Below, piece by piece: positions 9,962-22,788 of a stretch of 64,000 bases of DNA (position 1 is its first letter; each line of letters starts with the position of its first letter). The translations under genes and the position numbers were made by a program. The stretch is from assembly GCA_035772735.1 (NCBI GenBank), contig JASDFA010000018.1, forward strand, positions 57,690,001-57,754,000. Direction: 5' to 3'. The notes under the pieces were generated by a model. It searched no databases. It saw nothing but the letters and a program-made list of their open reading frames with translations, and was not told where the DNA came from. Source of the DNA: Datura wrightii. Its lineage: Eukaryota; Streptophyta; Magnoliopsida; Solanales; Solanaceae.

Positions 9962-11432
9962 TGATAATGCTCAAATCATACCCCTGTAAAAGTATGACGT
10001 GGACATTGTCAATAAAGAACTAACCAGGTTGGGTCGATCCCACAGGAAATATGGTCAGGATATAGAATAACGCTAGTTTTTATGATTTTAGTACAGTTAT
10101 TTCCTAATGGGGAGTTTTAAAGAAAGAATCAAGTAAAAAAAAAGTGGAAAATTATTGTTTGTGACCAAGTTTATGCAATTAAATAGGGAAGTGTTATCCA
10201 TGGATTCATAACAACTTCGGGTTATTTAACTAGTGATCCAGCCAAATACTTAGCTTGCATATTTGATAACATATATTCATCCAAACGACTGGTTCGTCTC
10301 TATTGGATGACTATACTCAATAATCGGATTAGGTCTCTTGAGTGTTTTCATTTTAACCGTTATCAATTATTTCAAATTAACTATCCTGCGGCTGCAGCTC
10401 AAGTTATTCAATGAAACTTAAAGTTCAAGGCTTTGTTGTTTTTCTCTTTTCCTAATTCTACTTCTCTATATTCGAGCAAATAGAGAATTCGGGCAAGTCC
10501 TAACGTTGCGCATCGTTAAAAAACATTTATGATGAAGAGATGAACAATACAAGCATGCATATTGGTTTAGAATCACTTTATGTTAACTCTAGTTAGTTAA
10601 TTTACGATGGTTCTCACAATTCTAGCTGTGGAGGTTTTAGCTATTCATGATTGTAGTAAGAGAATTAGATTTCATGAAAGAAAACATAATTAACAACTTA
10701 CAACGATGATTGAAGAAAAACTCAATTGATTATTGCACAATCAAAGTATGATCAATTCAAGAAAAATGAAAGAAATCTCAAAGCAATTAGTGTATTTGAT
10801 CTCCAAGTAGTGTTAGGAAAACAAAAAACCACTATTACACGATAATGAATCAGTTCCTCTAAAGAAAATAACCTAAAAAGTATTTATACAAATAATTGGA
10901 AATCTTTCCTAAGTTAATAGAGAACTGCCGCCGACCTAGCCTACGAGTCGTGGTATCCATCTATACTATGCACTATAGTCTTGAAATTTAGTTAAGTCCA
11001 AGGAGTAGGTACGACTCGTACAATGATGCTATGAGTTATATGTTGCCTGTTGTGGTCTGATCTTGTAAAATCTGTTATCCTCTGAAATTTGTCACGAGTC
11101 CATCGTATGGGTCTTACATTGTTGTTATAACTCATGGTCTCTATTCGTACTTTGGGACCTGCCAACTTGATATACTCACTGGAATTTACCATGGCTTCTT
11201 GGTACGGATCGTATGATATTGTCATGACTCGTGCATCCCATTCGTACCAAGAACTCAAGCAAGTGTAAGCTTTTGACTCTTCCCACGATTCCTTGGTACG
11301 GCTCATACCATGGTTGTAAGGCTCGTACCAAGAGTCATACTTGGCCTCAACACTTGTGCATATCCTCTGGATTTTATCATGAATGCAAGGTACGACTCAT
11401 ACCATCAAGGTACTGCTCGTACTGACAACTAC

Positions 11433-14068
11433 TGTCACGACCCGAGAGTACACTCGGATCATAGACACGGGACAAGGAACCCCGGAATGCTCCAAGTCGA
11501 CCCATGACATAATCATCGCATACACTTAACATAAGGAACATCTAACATCATGAACAAGCAGAAGGAGATAACAAGAATCTAATATGATCCATAAAGACAA
11601 TTTAATAACACTTAGATACATAGCTGAAGCTATCTAGACAAGTCCGAAAGCCTTCTACTAAATTGATGAGTTGCTGGGACAAGCCCCCAGCTAACTCCCA
11701 AAGACTAAAAATGGAAACTAAGTAAAACAAGAATAATACTCACATCCTCGGAGAATTAGGACTCACCACTGATGGCTGGGAAGATGGGGTAGCGTATCTA
11801 ACCACGCGACGGAACCTGGAGACCTGAATCGATATCATAAAACAATATAGTACAAAAGGCGTGCGGTCAATACTTGAAATGTACTGCATATGCAGGAAGC
11901 GTAAGTAAACTAACTCATAATATTAGCAAGGAGGAAGTAATGTTAAACATATTAATAGCAACGTAATAGAAGTGAAGTACAACAATCTTATACGAGGTTC
12001 ACATATTCAATTAACATAACCACATTATAAAAACATGCATTATTATAGCAATCACTGATGTGCAACAAGTAATAATCGGAAATAATACAAAGTATGATGC
12101 CATGACTGATATCAAGAGGGTCCCTGACATCTAAGGGGGAGTCCCTGACGGTAGAAGGGAGCACCCCTGACTATCAAAGGGGTAACATTCTCGGCCAAAG
12201 AGAGCCCCTGACTATCAAAGGGAGAAAGAGAGCTCTGATATAGAGGGTCATTGGCTGAAGAAAGTCCCGAACAATGCAGGGAAAATAAAATACTCAATTG
12301 ACTAGGGATGTAAGTCCCGACCAACTGCAAGAAGACATTCTCCACTAACGCCTAGTTGAGACATTCTCCACTAACGTCTAGACAAGACATTCTCCACTAA
12401 CGCGTACATAAGACATTCTCTACTAGTGTCTATAGCTCATCTAAATTTACAACAGCTAATTAGAGACAAGAGCATCCACCACCCTCATCATGAAATACTC
12501 ATTTTTAAAAGAATTAGTGTTATCTTTTAAATAGGCACAGGTTCACAACTTGACATGTTAATCACCTGAACAATCATCATGGTTCACATTATTACAAAAC
12601 CAACTTCCTCATTAGCTTTAACATCACAACCCAATGAGCATGCTGTAAATTCATGCTAGCATCATTCTATCAGGGCATCTTGATTCCATGCTCACCTCAT
12701 TCAATAGGTAACATAAAATCAAACATGATTTATAGAATTTAACTCATAGACTATCAAGGATGCATAACTTCATGTAATTAGGTTACAACCATCTCACACA
12801 CTTATCACAATCACTCCATTTATGAACTCTTTAGCCACGGGCATTTTAGAATCTAAGGTATTATGAAAATGATTTTTAATAAAGAAAATAATATAGAATC
12901 CGCCCAAGCTTCATAGTTCAACAATGGATATGAAATCTTGTCATGCCCAATTAATTAAATCTAAAACATGGTGATGGCACATAATTTATTTCAATTACTC
13001 AAGCCCACAACTCCTACTCAATCCAACATGGTCATTAATATCATAATCAAGTCATTAGGGTTAACTAAGCAATATTTCCACATTTCCATACATACTCAAC
13101 CTATATTTTCACAATTTCATCATATTCATGCATGACTACGAAAACTAATTGAACAATAACCTATTCATTACTCAAGCCAATGTATGAACAACATGTTATC
13201 CTCATGCATTCCCAACATATGATCCATATTCCAAACAACCCATCAACTTAACATCCCGAACAAATCCCATAATTATAGTAACTATTTGCATTTTAGAAAA
13301 GAATAAGGAGGAAATTATCCATTACACAAACCCTAGATCATGCCATTCTAAATACATAAAATAAATCAAATTCTTATCGAAAGCATTTTGGGGCACAAGG
13401 ATGGAAGAATATTCTTTTTGAAGTCCCGCACACCTGGTAGCGAAAATCCTGTTCGAAATCTTCCTTGAAGCTTGAAGAACACCTTGGTGAAACCCTTAGG
13501 ATTTTTGAGAAGAGAGAAAGAAGAAGGAGAGTTAGGAAAGTAAAACTCCTTAAAAACGTGCAAGGTATAACCCAAAACGATGTCACTTTAAATCTGGAAG
13601 TGTGGGGTTTTACCAAACTACCCTTGAGAAAAACTAAAATTTGCCCGAACTGATGCCACGGCTCACCTGACGGGTCGTTGTCCCACCAAATGACTCGTTA
13701 GGCCCACTCGTCAGGTATACTGGAAATTATTGATCCTTCAGGCTACGACCAACATAACGAACTGTCACCACCCACGATTCGTTTTGCCCCTTTCATTAAG
13801 TTCACTGGAAATTTCCTTAAAACCAAAGCTTCTCCCTCCTAACGACTGACTTGACGAGTCGTTGCCAGGCAAGACAACTCGTCAGGTCATCCGTTTCCAC
13901 TGGCCCAGCTCACCTCCCTTGACTGCTCCCCCACGAGTCAGACCAAGACTCATGGGGTCACCTAGCAAGTCATTCCTTGACTTGTTCTGCAGCAAATTTC
14001 TCCTGACTTTTTCTGCTGAACTTCTTCTAACTCCGGGGTCTGATCTCTAGGACCTCCGGGGTGTTACA
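11433..14068 (-). repeat. 3' LTR of element B1
   Basis: Aligned against 16323-18945 it is roughly 93-95% identical by eye, with mostly transitions. The region 12119-12230 holds imperfect repeats around ccctgactatcaaaggg. A four-copy 26-bp tandem follows at 12333-12436. A palindrome block with cgactcgtca-type words lies at 13660-13960, near the LTR's transcriptional start. Confidence 0.9.
12333..12436. repeat. 26-bp tandem repeat, four copies, inside B1 LTR
   Basis: Copies of agacattctccactaacg plus about 8 variable bases start at 12333, 12359, 12385 and 12411. The same array is at about 17218-17322 in the other LTR, so it was present at insertion. There are no spacers of CRISPR type. Confidence 0.9.
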
Positions 14069-14081
14069 ATATCTCCCCCGT
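14069..14081 (-). promoter_or_regulatory. Polypurine tract of B1
   Basis: The minus strand reads GGGGGAGATAT directly against the LTR start TGTAACACC. This is the primer for plus-strand DNA synthesis and sets the element's orientation. The same tract occurs in B2 at 29579-29589. Confidence 0.85.
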
Positions 14082-15169
14082 GGAAACATTCATCCTCGAA
14101 TATTGGCTGAACATGCCGAACCGTTAGAGATGAAGCCGATATCCAAATATCAATCAATCACAGCTAATCACTAATAGAGCATTTGACTCCGGGCCAACCT
14201 TATACACCAAACCCTGGAACTCGCATCTAACATGCACACCATGACTCAAGAAAGATCGAAGAACATGATACCATCTTAGAACTAGGCAAATCACCTAAAA
14301 GAACTCTTTCCCCCTTTTTAATCCGGCACGAAACTGATACAGACTGATTCTTCATTCTCAAATTACTTTTCGATACTAAGCTTATCTAACTGAGGGTAAG
14401 GATTTCATAAGCTTGAGTCATTCCCGATGTCAAAACTGAGCACATACATGAGATAATCTGACTCTTCTGAGTGAACAAATAACTTCCAAAGACTGAGTTC
14501 AATCCGACACATAAGAAAACATGGATTAACACACATAACTGATTCATAACATGAAAACAAGCAACAAAGACTCATAGGGAAAGACTGGCATCGCTGATTG
14601 AAACTAAACCTCGGAAATCAACACATAGGAATCGACACCACTTTAACTTCAGCTGAAATTACCAAAGAAATTATCTAAACCTCAAAGAGATCGACATAAT
14701 GCAACTGCTAGAGATGGAGCTCCTTATGGTCATTCCCAAAATCTATCTCATTCCACCTATACACTATCTCCCTCTTAGCTTAAGTAATCATCTTAAAACT
14801 CCCGAATCTTTCTTCAAGTCATACTGGATTACAGATTCTTAACCCCCTTTTCACTTCTAACTTTCTCCGCGAGCCATACACTAATAGTTATTTACATAAC
14901 ACACCAATAATCTTTTCCCACAATCACAACTGAGCTTCATATTCAACATAGAGGTTGGCATCACATAAAGAAACACAAGATTCACAACATACCTGTGGCC
15001 ACTACCAGTGCCTTGCCCTTATCCTGATGGGCTGCTACGGCATAGGAGCGGTTTTAACGACAACCGCCACCTAGATAAGAGGATGCACCCTGCTGAAACG
15101 GGCATGCTATTGGAGTTGCTGAAGAAGTGGCCGAGAGTCCACCCTCGCCTCACTTAGCCGCTGCGCAAT
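14082..15169 (-). other. Internal non-coding remainder of B1
   Basis: Between gag and the purine tract, where protease, RT and integrase would lie in an autonomous relative, I see no pol motif and stops in every frame. About 1.1 kb remains, so pol was deleted before or after insertion. Confidence 0.6.
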
Positions 15170-16104
15170 CCTGGTGCTTATGGCCCACCTTATTGCACCA
15201 AAAACAAACATTTGAGCCGGCCATACATATTCCCAAATGGTTCTTTCCGCAGCTCATACATAATGGGTACGTAATCTCCCTCACTCTAGGCTGATACGAA
15301 GCACTAGCTGCCGAAGGTATTGGGGCTGATGATTTCTGCTGGTAGTGTGAGCGATATTTGGTACTTTAGATCTCCAATCCTAGCCGTCTTGGCTCTCTCT
15401 CCTTTTCATTCACCTACTCTGCTTTTATGTGTTGAGCAAATATCACCAAGCGTGGGAAGTCTATGTCCCTATGCAACATGGCAGTCCTGCACTCCGTGAT
15501 CAAGGAGTCTGACACTCCATTCACAAACCGACTTATTCGGGCTCGCCAGTCGGCTACCATCTCCAACGCATACTCCTGGATCGTCATGTCATTTTATTTC
15601 AAGTTAATTAACTTTGTCGCCTTTGCCTCCCTCAACTCCCGAGGGAAGAACCTGTCTAGAAACGTGTCATAAATTCATCCCAACCTACGAGACTTGCTCT
15701 AACTTCCCGACTGTCCCTCCACTGACAATACCAGATATAAGCAACTCCCTTTAACTGGTAAGAGGCTAAGTCTGCACTCTCATTCCCTGTCACTCCCATG
15801 ATGCGAGAAATCTTCTGAATCTCCTCCAAAAATTCATATGGGTCCTCATCCACCTTGGACCCCAAGAATTCGAGTGGGTTCATTCGAAGAAAATCTCTTA
15901 TCCATGCCGCCGCTTCGTTTCCATTCTGAGGGGAACGAGCCACCGTTTGCTGGTTAATCTGAGCGGTCAGGGCCTATTCCAACATGTGAAAGGCTGCTCG
16001 GAGCTCAGCATGAGTAACATGATCATCCACTGGGTCTGCCCAAGCTGGTGGTACCTGCTGACGGCGGTTACCACGTCCTCTTCTATTCACTCGTCACGGA
16101 GGCA
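15170..16104 (-). pseudogene. Broken gag of element B1
   Basis: The frame starts at 16104 with MPP, a stop, then RVNRRGRGNRR, the usual start of this gypsy gag group (normally MPPRR; an Arg codon has become TGA). A stretch at 15943-15656 encodes AAAWIRDFLRMNPLEFLGSK and DPYEFLEEIQKISRIMG, the retrotransposon gag core. Near 15215-15170 the minus strand gives CFWCNKVGHKHQDC, a CX2CX4HX4C zinc knuckle for RNA binding. Several stops and shifts interrupt it. In life it would form the capsid-like particle that packages the element RNA. Confidence 0.8.
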
Positions 16105-16306
16105 TTATCTGCGAGCGCGTAAACCACGAGTTAGGGGAGGAACTATTTACAGCATTACACTCTACATACGATAAGAATCATGAAGGAAAGGGAACATTCC
16201 TAAAATGTATCATAGCCTCTTCGTCATAAGTGTGGCACCCTTCACACCCATGAAAAAGACTCTACGTAACGTGACTTTCAGACACCCTAGGACATTCTAA
16301 ACCTTT

Positions 16307-16318
16307 GCTCTGATACCA
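16307..16318 (-). promoter_or_regulatory. Primer-binding site of B1 (tRNA-Met type)
   Basis: The minus strand reads TGGTATCAGAGC close to the 5' LTR, complementary to the initiator tRNA-Met 3' end. It identifies 16323-18945 as the 5' LTR. Confidence 0.9.
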
Positions 16319-16322
16319 AGTT

Positions 16323-18945
16323 TGTCACGACCCCTAAGTACACCTGGATCATAGACACGGGACAAGGAACCCCGAAATGCTCCAAGTCGACTCATGGCAT
16401 AATCATCACATACACTTAACAAAAGGAACATCTAACATCATGAACAAGCGGAAGGAGATAACAAGAATCTAATATGATCCATAAATACAATTTAGTAACA
16501 CATAGATATATAGCTGAAGCTATCCAGACAAGTTCGAAAGCCTTCTACTAAACTGATGAGTTGCTGGGACAAGCCCCCAGCTAACTCCCAAAGACTGAAA
16601 ACTGAAACTAAGTTAAAACAAGAATAATACTCATGTCCTCGAAAAATAAGGACTCACCACTGATGGCTGGGAAGATGGGGTAGTGTATCTAACCACACGA
16701 CAGAACCTGGAGACCTGAATCTATATCATAAAACAATATAGCACAAGAGGCGTGCGGTCAGTACTTGGAATGTACTGAGTATGCAGGAACCGTAAGTAAA
16801 CTAACTCATAATATTATCAAGGAGGAAGTAATGTAAAACATATTAATAGCAACATAATAAAAGTGAAGTACAACAATCTTATAAGAGATTCACATATTCA
16901 ATTAACATAACCACATTATAAAGACATGCATTATTATAACAACCGCTGATGTGCAAAAAGTAATCGGGAATAATACAAAGTATGATGTCGTGACTGATAT
17001 CAAGAGGGTCCCTGACATCTAAGGGGGAGTCCCTGGCGGTAGAAGGGAGCGTCCCTGACTATCAAAGGGGTAACATTCTTGGCCAAAGAGAGCCCCTGAC
17101 TGTCAAAGGGAGAGAGAGAGAGCTTTAGAGGGTCATTGGCTGAAGAAAGTCCCAAACAATGCAGGGAAAATAAAATACTCAACTGACAAGGGATGTAAGT
17201 CCCGACCAACTGCAAGAAGACATTCTCCACTAACACCTAACTGAGACATTCTCCACTAACGTCTAGACAAGACATTCTCCACTAACGCATAGATAAGACA
17301 TTCTCCACTAGCGTCTATAGCTCATCTACATTTACAACAGCTAATTAGAGATAAGAACATTCGCTACCATCATCATGAAATACTCATTTTTAAAAGGATT
17401 AGTGCTATCTTTTAAATAGGCACGGGTTCACAACTTGACATGTTAATCACCTAAACAATCATCATGGTTCACATTATTACAAAACCAACTTCGTCATTAG
17501 CTTTAACATCACAATCCAAAGAGTATGCTATAAATTTGTACTAGCATTATTCTATTAGGGCATCTTGATTTCGTGCTCACCTCATTTTATTGGTAACATA
17601 AGATCAAACATGATTTATTGAATTTAATTCATAGTCTATCAAGGATGCATAACTTCATGTAATTAGGTTACAACCATCTCACACATTATCACAATCACTC
17701 CATTTATGAACTCTTTAGCCACGGGAGTTTTAGATTCTAAGGTATTATGAAAATGATTTTTAATAAAGAAAACAATATAGAATCTGCCCAAGCTTCATAG
17801 TTCAACAATGGAGATGAAATCTTGTCATGCCCAATAAATTAAATCTAAAACATGGTGATGGCACATAATTTACTTCAATTACTCAAGGCCACAATCCTAC
17901 TCAATCCAACATGGCCATCAATATCATAATCAAGTCACTAGGGTTAATTAAGCGATATTTCCACACTTTCATACATACTCAACCTATATTTTCACAATTT
18001 CATCATATTCATGCATGACTACGAAAACTAATTGAACAATAAGCAACACCCATTCATTACTCAAGCTAATGTATGAAAAACATGTTATCCTTATGAATTC
18101 CCAACATATGATCCATATTCCAAACAACCCATCAACTTAACATCTCGAATAAATCCCATAATTGCAGTAACTATTTGCATTTTAGAAAAGAATAAGGAGG
18201 AAATTATCCATTACACAAACCCTAGATCATGCCATTCTAAATACATAAAATAAATTGGATTCTAATCGAAAGCATTTTGGGGCACAAGGATGGAAGAATA
18301 TCCTTGTTGAAGTCCCGCACACTTGGTAGTCGAAAATCCCTTTCGAAATCTTCCTTGAAGCTTGAAGAACACCTTGGTGAAACCCCTAGGATTTTTGAGA
18401 AGAGAGAAAGAAGAAGGAGGGTTAGGCATGTAAAACCCCTTAAAAACGTGCAAGGTAGAACCCAAAACAACATCTCTTTAAATCTGGAAGCGTGGGGTTT
18501 TACCAAACAGCCCCTGAGAAAAGCTGAAAATTTGCCCGAACTGATGCCACGATTCATCTGATGGTCATTGTCCCACCAAATGACTCGTTAGGCCCACCCA
18601 TCAAGTATACTAGAAATTATTGATCCTTTAGGCCACGACCAACATAACGACTCATAACCACATCCACGATTCGTCTTGCCTTTTTCATTAAGTTCATTGG
18701 TAATTTCCTTAAACCAAATCTTCTCCCTCCTAACGACTGATTTGACGAGTTGTTGCCAGGCAAGACGACTCGTCAGGTCGTTCGTTTCCACTGGACGACT
18801 CACCTCCCTTCACTGCTCCCCCACAAGTCAGACCACGACTGGTGGGTTCACCTAACGAGTCATTCCCTGACTCATTCTGCAGCAAATTTCTGCTGAACTT
18901 CTTCTAACTCCGGGGTCTGATCTCTAGGACCTCCGGGGTGTTACA
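16323..18945 (-). repeat. 5' LTR of element B1
   Basis: It starts TGTCACGACCC and ends gtgttaca, the counterpart of 11433-14068. It carries the same 26-bp tandem (about 17218-17322) and the palindrome block (about 18545-18850) with ccacgactggtggg and cgactcgtcagg. Confidence 0.9.
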
Positions 18946-19120
18946 ACTGCACTTGGCTTATTTTTTGCACTTTTTCCTCTTCTTATCCAGAATTCAACTC
19001 CAAAACATGATTTCTCTGAAAACAAAGTAAAATCACCTCATATCCTTATAAACATACCTAAGACCAAGCATTTATCCTAAGTTTTAAGCGTCGAAAGTGC
19101 TATAAATTCACAACACATCA

Positions 19121-19160
19121 ACACCCTCAACTTAAGACTTTTGCATGTCCTCGGGCAAAA
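19121..19160 (-). promoter_or_regulatory. Polypurine tract region of element A
   Basis: On the minus strand CTTAAGTTGAGGGTGT abuts the 3' LTR start TGATG, preceded by ccgaggacatgcaaaag. Element C has the same arrangement at 50402-50440. A near copy, CTAAGTTGAGGGTGG, lies internally at about 19906-19922. Confidence 0.7.
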
Positions 19161-20649
19161 AACACACTTCTATAACATGACGCTTAACTAGAAAGTAAAA
19201 TAGAAGACCTACAACCAACAATATCAAAATTGCACACATGAGAACTTCTCAAGTACTGACCCATTTTTCCATTCAAAAATAAGCTAGCTATGCATACATG
19301 CAACCAAAAATCATGACACAAAGAGATCAAGAGATGTCATTCATCTATTAGCAGACAACCAAGCTATCACTAATGTTGTTTACACAGAATGCTGGCAGAA
19401 TGCAATGCAACCCATGTACCCTCACAAAAAAAGAAGTCCCAAACACACTCAAAATGATATACATTTAAGACTACTATCAAGCAAAACTCTCACTCTTCCA
19501 AAGAAGTTCCTAACACTGCATAGGTGGTACCATAGGCTGCCCTTATTTTCTCTACCCCGGCTTTTTGGATAGTTAAGCTAGGATCACTATAGGACTTTTA
19601 TTGTCTTGTAATGTAGGTTTCGGGTTGGGTATGGTAGATATGGAAATAGTGACTAACCCTCCTTGGCACTACACAACTCTGAGTCTACTTTTTGACCTTT
19701 TCCCCTTTTCTTCATTTTTTCTCGCTTTTGTCCATTTCATTTCTCTTTCAACTAGTGGGTGTGGTTCTTTACTGATTTCTTATTTCTTTTTTTTTTCAAG
19801 ATTTATTCCTTTTCTTTTTCTTTTTTTTTCTTTCACACCGTACCCACTTTTCACTGACTAATTTTTTCTCCTTCATTTCTCCCAAATAGCTTACGCACCC
19901 CTACAATAGCCACCCTCAACTTAGGCATTTTGCTTGAGTTGAGGTTAACAATATCAAAGGAGGGACCAGAGCCAAAACAAGTTCATTATAAACAAGTGGG
20001 AAGGTGAATAGGCTAATCAAAGAAAGCTAGTTAATTAAGGCTCAAACATTTGGATCAAGGAATACTTATTCATTTGGTAGGGCAATTTAGGCTAAAAATG
20101 AGCTAATTCAAAAATGATCTATGATCCTTTCCTAACCAACTATCCTATAAAATAAGCAAAGACCAACCGGGCAAGTTCTACATCACCTACGCAGCATTTA
20201 ATTAAGTAAGAACCTCACTTACACATGGTACAGGTTCACATCACACACTACCTATCCGGTTCATGCACAAATACACTACAACTAATCATGCTAATCTATC
20301 ATATGCCATAAAAAGATCCATATTGGTCATGCCTTGCAGTAAACCAACACAGTTAATCACAATTTTTTTTGAAAAAGGTCATTTTTTTCTATAATTTGAA
20401 AACATCAAACACATGTACATTTATTGGTTGTTAAGTGCCTCTAAGCTACTTCTAGTTAAACTAAAACAAACAACCTAAACATGTTGGTTCTACTAGATAT
20501 CATGTCTGAGGGAAAAGAAATATGATAATAAAAATCCTCGAAAGAATCAAAAACCCAAAAGATAACAGATACAAAATCCCTTTTGAAAAGCATGATTTAT
20601 CCCCAAAGCAAGGAAATAAAAACGAAGGGAGGAACATACCTGTGGTTCT
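19161..20649 (-). other. Long untranslated region between ORF2 and the 3' LTR of A
   Basis: No coding potential. It holds C/T-rich runs (19690-19850), the second purine-tract-like copy at about 19906-19922, and AT-rich sequence. Element D has an equally long untranslated stretch in the same position (41803-45057), so it is a structural part of these elements. Confidence 0.6.
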
Positions 20650-22783
20650 CTAACCGCTCCTATCATCTTGTGGAGAAAGCTGTGAAGGCACACTCCCCTT
20701 TGCTGCAATCGTGGCACTACCAGTGGCTGGCACACTCAATGGTGTGGGCGCGGGGGCTGTGGTTTCCCCTTCAGCAGTCTTGGCTGCCTCAACAGCCTCT
20801 CTATTTATATGGGATGAATGTGGCTCACTCGATGGGTCCTTGCCACCAGTAAGCTCTCCGGATACCGTATTTGAGCTTCCTACTCTTCTAGCTCTCTCCT
20901 GCAGCTCAGACATATGCTCATCATGAGTATGCAGGCTAGCTGCTGCTACCTCCTTATGCTGCTTCCTTTCTCTTCTCTTCCTCTTCTTAGAGGTCTCCTG
21001 TGGCTCTCTTCTTTCCCTTATCTCCATCGATTGACTTAGACGCCCAAAATGCTCCTAGATCAAAACCCTCATTCGGATCATCCTCAAACAGAGATATAGT
21101 GGTGGCTGGCAATATGGTCAGTTGCCTAGATGACAACTCTGTTACCTGACTCCATAATGATCCAATCTCATCTCTCAAGCTCCCCACATCTGGTTGCTTC
21201 GCTAGCCGCTCATTGAGTCAAAGCTCTATTCTATCCAACTTGTTGTGTAGCCCTCTCGCAGCCTCCTCAATCTCAGCCTTGACCTGCTCTATCATCACGT
21301 TGACCTTTTTCTCGGTCAATATCAACCTTTTGGACAGCTTCTGCAGGAATTCATGGGCCACCAAAATTCATCCTAAAGGTACCTGCCCCAATGTGGCTAG
21401 TGGAGGTGTGGAGAAAGTGCTAGGAATAGCTGTTGTGTGGCCGACTCAGTGGCCGGTGTATCACTTTGCTCAACGAAGGTGGAGGCATCTACCTACTCGC
21501 CCCTAGCTGGATATAGTAGTGGGACTGCTGCTGGTAGTCTAATTCGACTCACTGGGTTTGTCTCATCTCTAATCAACCCAATATCAGCAGTTCGGTTGCC
21601 TCCAACTCTGGCATCAACCTTAGCTAACACCCTTACACTGTACTTTATGCAGAGTATATATATGAGACTCAGGAATGGAATGGTCATGCTCAATGCTAGA
21701 GCTCTATCCCAAATATCCTCTGCTATCACCTTCAAGATGTTAATGGCATATCTTGACAAGATACATGCCACTAATGCTTCTTTATCATCGCTCAGGGTGT
21801 TATCATTCACCATCGATGCTAACCTGTGGCAAACAAGTGTCTAGCAGAACTTCGCTATAAAGTTGAGTGACACTTTGGTGACCCATCGTCCACTGGTCAC
21901 CCATTCAACCTCCTCAATATCCTCAGAAATCACTCGAGCCAACCACCTCACCTGCCTATGTCTTTCCTCTAGAGTCAGCTGCTTAACCATTTTAAGGGCA
22001 TCAAACCGATGGTCAAACTCTGCTATAGCATCTGGGGCATTGTAAGTCGGCCCATATAACGTTCTGGCAATGGCTAGCTCGGAGCAATCAATCTTGCACC
22101 CCTGAACCTTCACATTATCTAGTTTGGGCTACTTCTTTGCTTTTCACCTAACTGGAGTCTACTGCTCTAATGTGGCCAAGTAGTTGGCATAGAATTCCCT
22201 GACCATATTAGCACTGTAGCTGTCAGGGGTTCTTGCCATACACTCGAACCTGTAGAAATCAAATAGTTGCTTCATCTCCTCGACCTCCTTTAAGCCACTG
22301 GTCAAGATCCACAGTTCCTCCTGAATGCTCCTCCTAGGGTTCTTTTGGAGGTGAGAGTGAGACCTCACTCATAAATTTCCTGAGCAGCGGGCAAACTCTA
22401 CCTAATAGTGTGGCTCTCTAGAGGAGAGGTCTAATCATCATCTTCTCCTATTCTCCCTCCTCAGAGTTGGCCTCATCTGACCCTTCTTTCTCATTTGAGC
22501 CATTGTCAGACTCCTGAGGTTTCTCCTCAGCTCCCTTCTCATACTAGGGAGCTTCGGCTAGTGTGGCTGAAGCAGCTACCGCCTGAGCCTTGGCCTATGC
22601 CCTAGTGGTTCGTGGCTCATCAATGTCATCTGTGTCTACTTGATATTCCTCCACAGAACCACTAGGGGTGTCTTTCTCCTGCTCGGATAAGGAGGCCTCA
22701 TCCCTTAGGTCCCTCCGAGCTGCAATCTCATCTCTAGCCTCCTTGTCCTGAGCCTTCTTGGTTTCTCTCTTCTTGATTGTCAT
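20650..22783 (-). pseudogene. Decayed ORF2 ('putative plant transposon protein' type) of element A
   Basis: Read from ATG 22783 leftward, the coding trace changes frame several times and contains stops. The start (MTIKKRETKKAQDKEARDE) is basic and followed by an acidic stretch. Later pieces include MVREFYANYLATLE (about 22200), RWVTKVSLNFIAKFC (about 21850) and DKEALVACILSRYAINILKV (about 21770). These align in order with EFYANWNP, ARIWLKIVCSC and RDRVCLVYALMKGLEINVGA of the intact ORF2 at 57581-58801. The family is known to me only as a plant 'putative transposon protein' domain without proven activity. The C-terminal region here (21027-20650) is charged and low-complexity. The gene is dead in this copy. 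Confidence 0.65.
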
Positions 22784-22788
22784 GGTAC

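Larger units (their letters stand above)
11433..18945 (-). mobile_element. Element B1: gag-only LTR retrotransposon nested in A's left LTR
   Basis: It begins TGTCACGACCC at 11433 and ends gtgttaca at 18945. Target duplication is actac (11428-11432) and actgc (18946-18950), one mismatch; the uninterrupted site exists in A's right LTR as gacaactgcacttgg. LTRs are 2636 and 2623 bp, longer than the 2254-bp internal region. A tRNA-Met primer site lies at 16307-16318 and a purine tract at 14069-14081 (minus), so transcription is leftward. Only a broken gag remains and there is no pol. It resembles the TR-GAG type of non-autonomous element. Confidence 0.9.
9962..19120 (-). repeat. Left (3') LTR of element A, split by B1
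   Basis: The LTR runs 9962-11432 and resumes at 18951-19120 after B1 and its target duplication. Beginning TGATAATGCTC and ending cacatca match the right LTR (27057, 32950) and element C (48808-50401). In transcription direction a palindrome-rich block (about 11430-10929, words like acgactcgta) is followed about 40 nt later by TATAAATA (10888-10881), which marks U3. Confidence 0.85.

Noticed and set aside
12333..12436. Evenly spaced repeat that could suggest a CRISPR array
   Set aside because: Units are directly adjacent 26-bp tandem copies without unique spacers, are present in both LTRs of B1, and the genome is that of a plant.
16307..16318. Possible tRNA-Met gene fragment
   Set aside because: Only the 12-base primer complement is present, next to an LTR; no cloverleaf can be formed.
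20650..22783. Reading the ORF2 trace of A as an env-like membrane protein
   Set aside because: No signal peptide, no convincing transmembrane pair; conserved blocks instead match the ORF2 of S and D.
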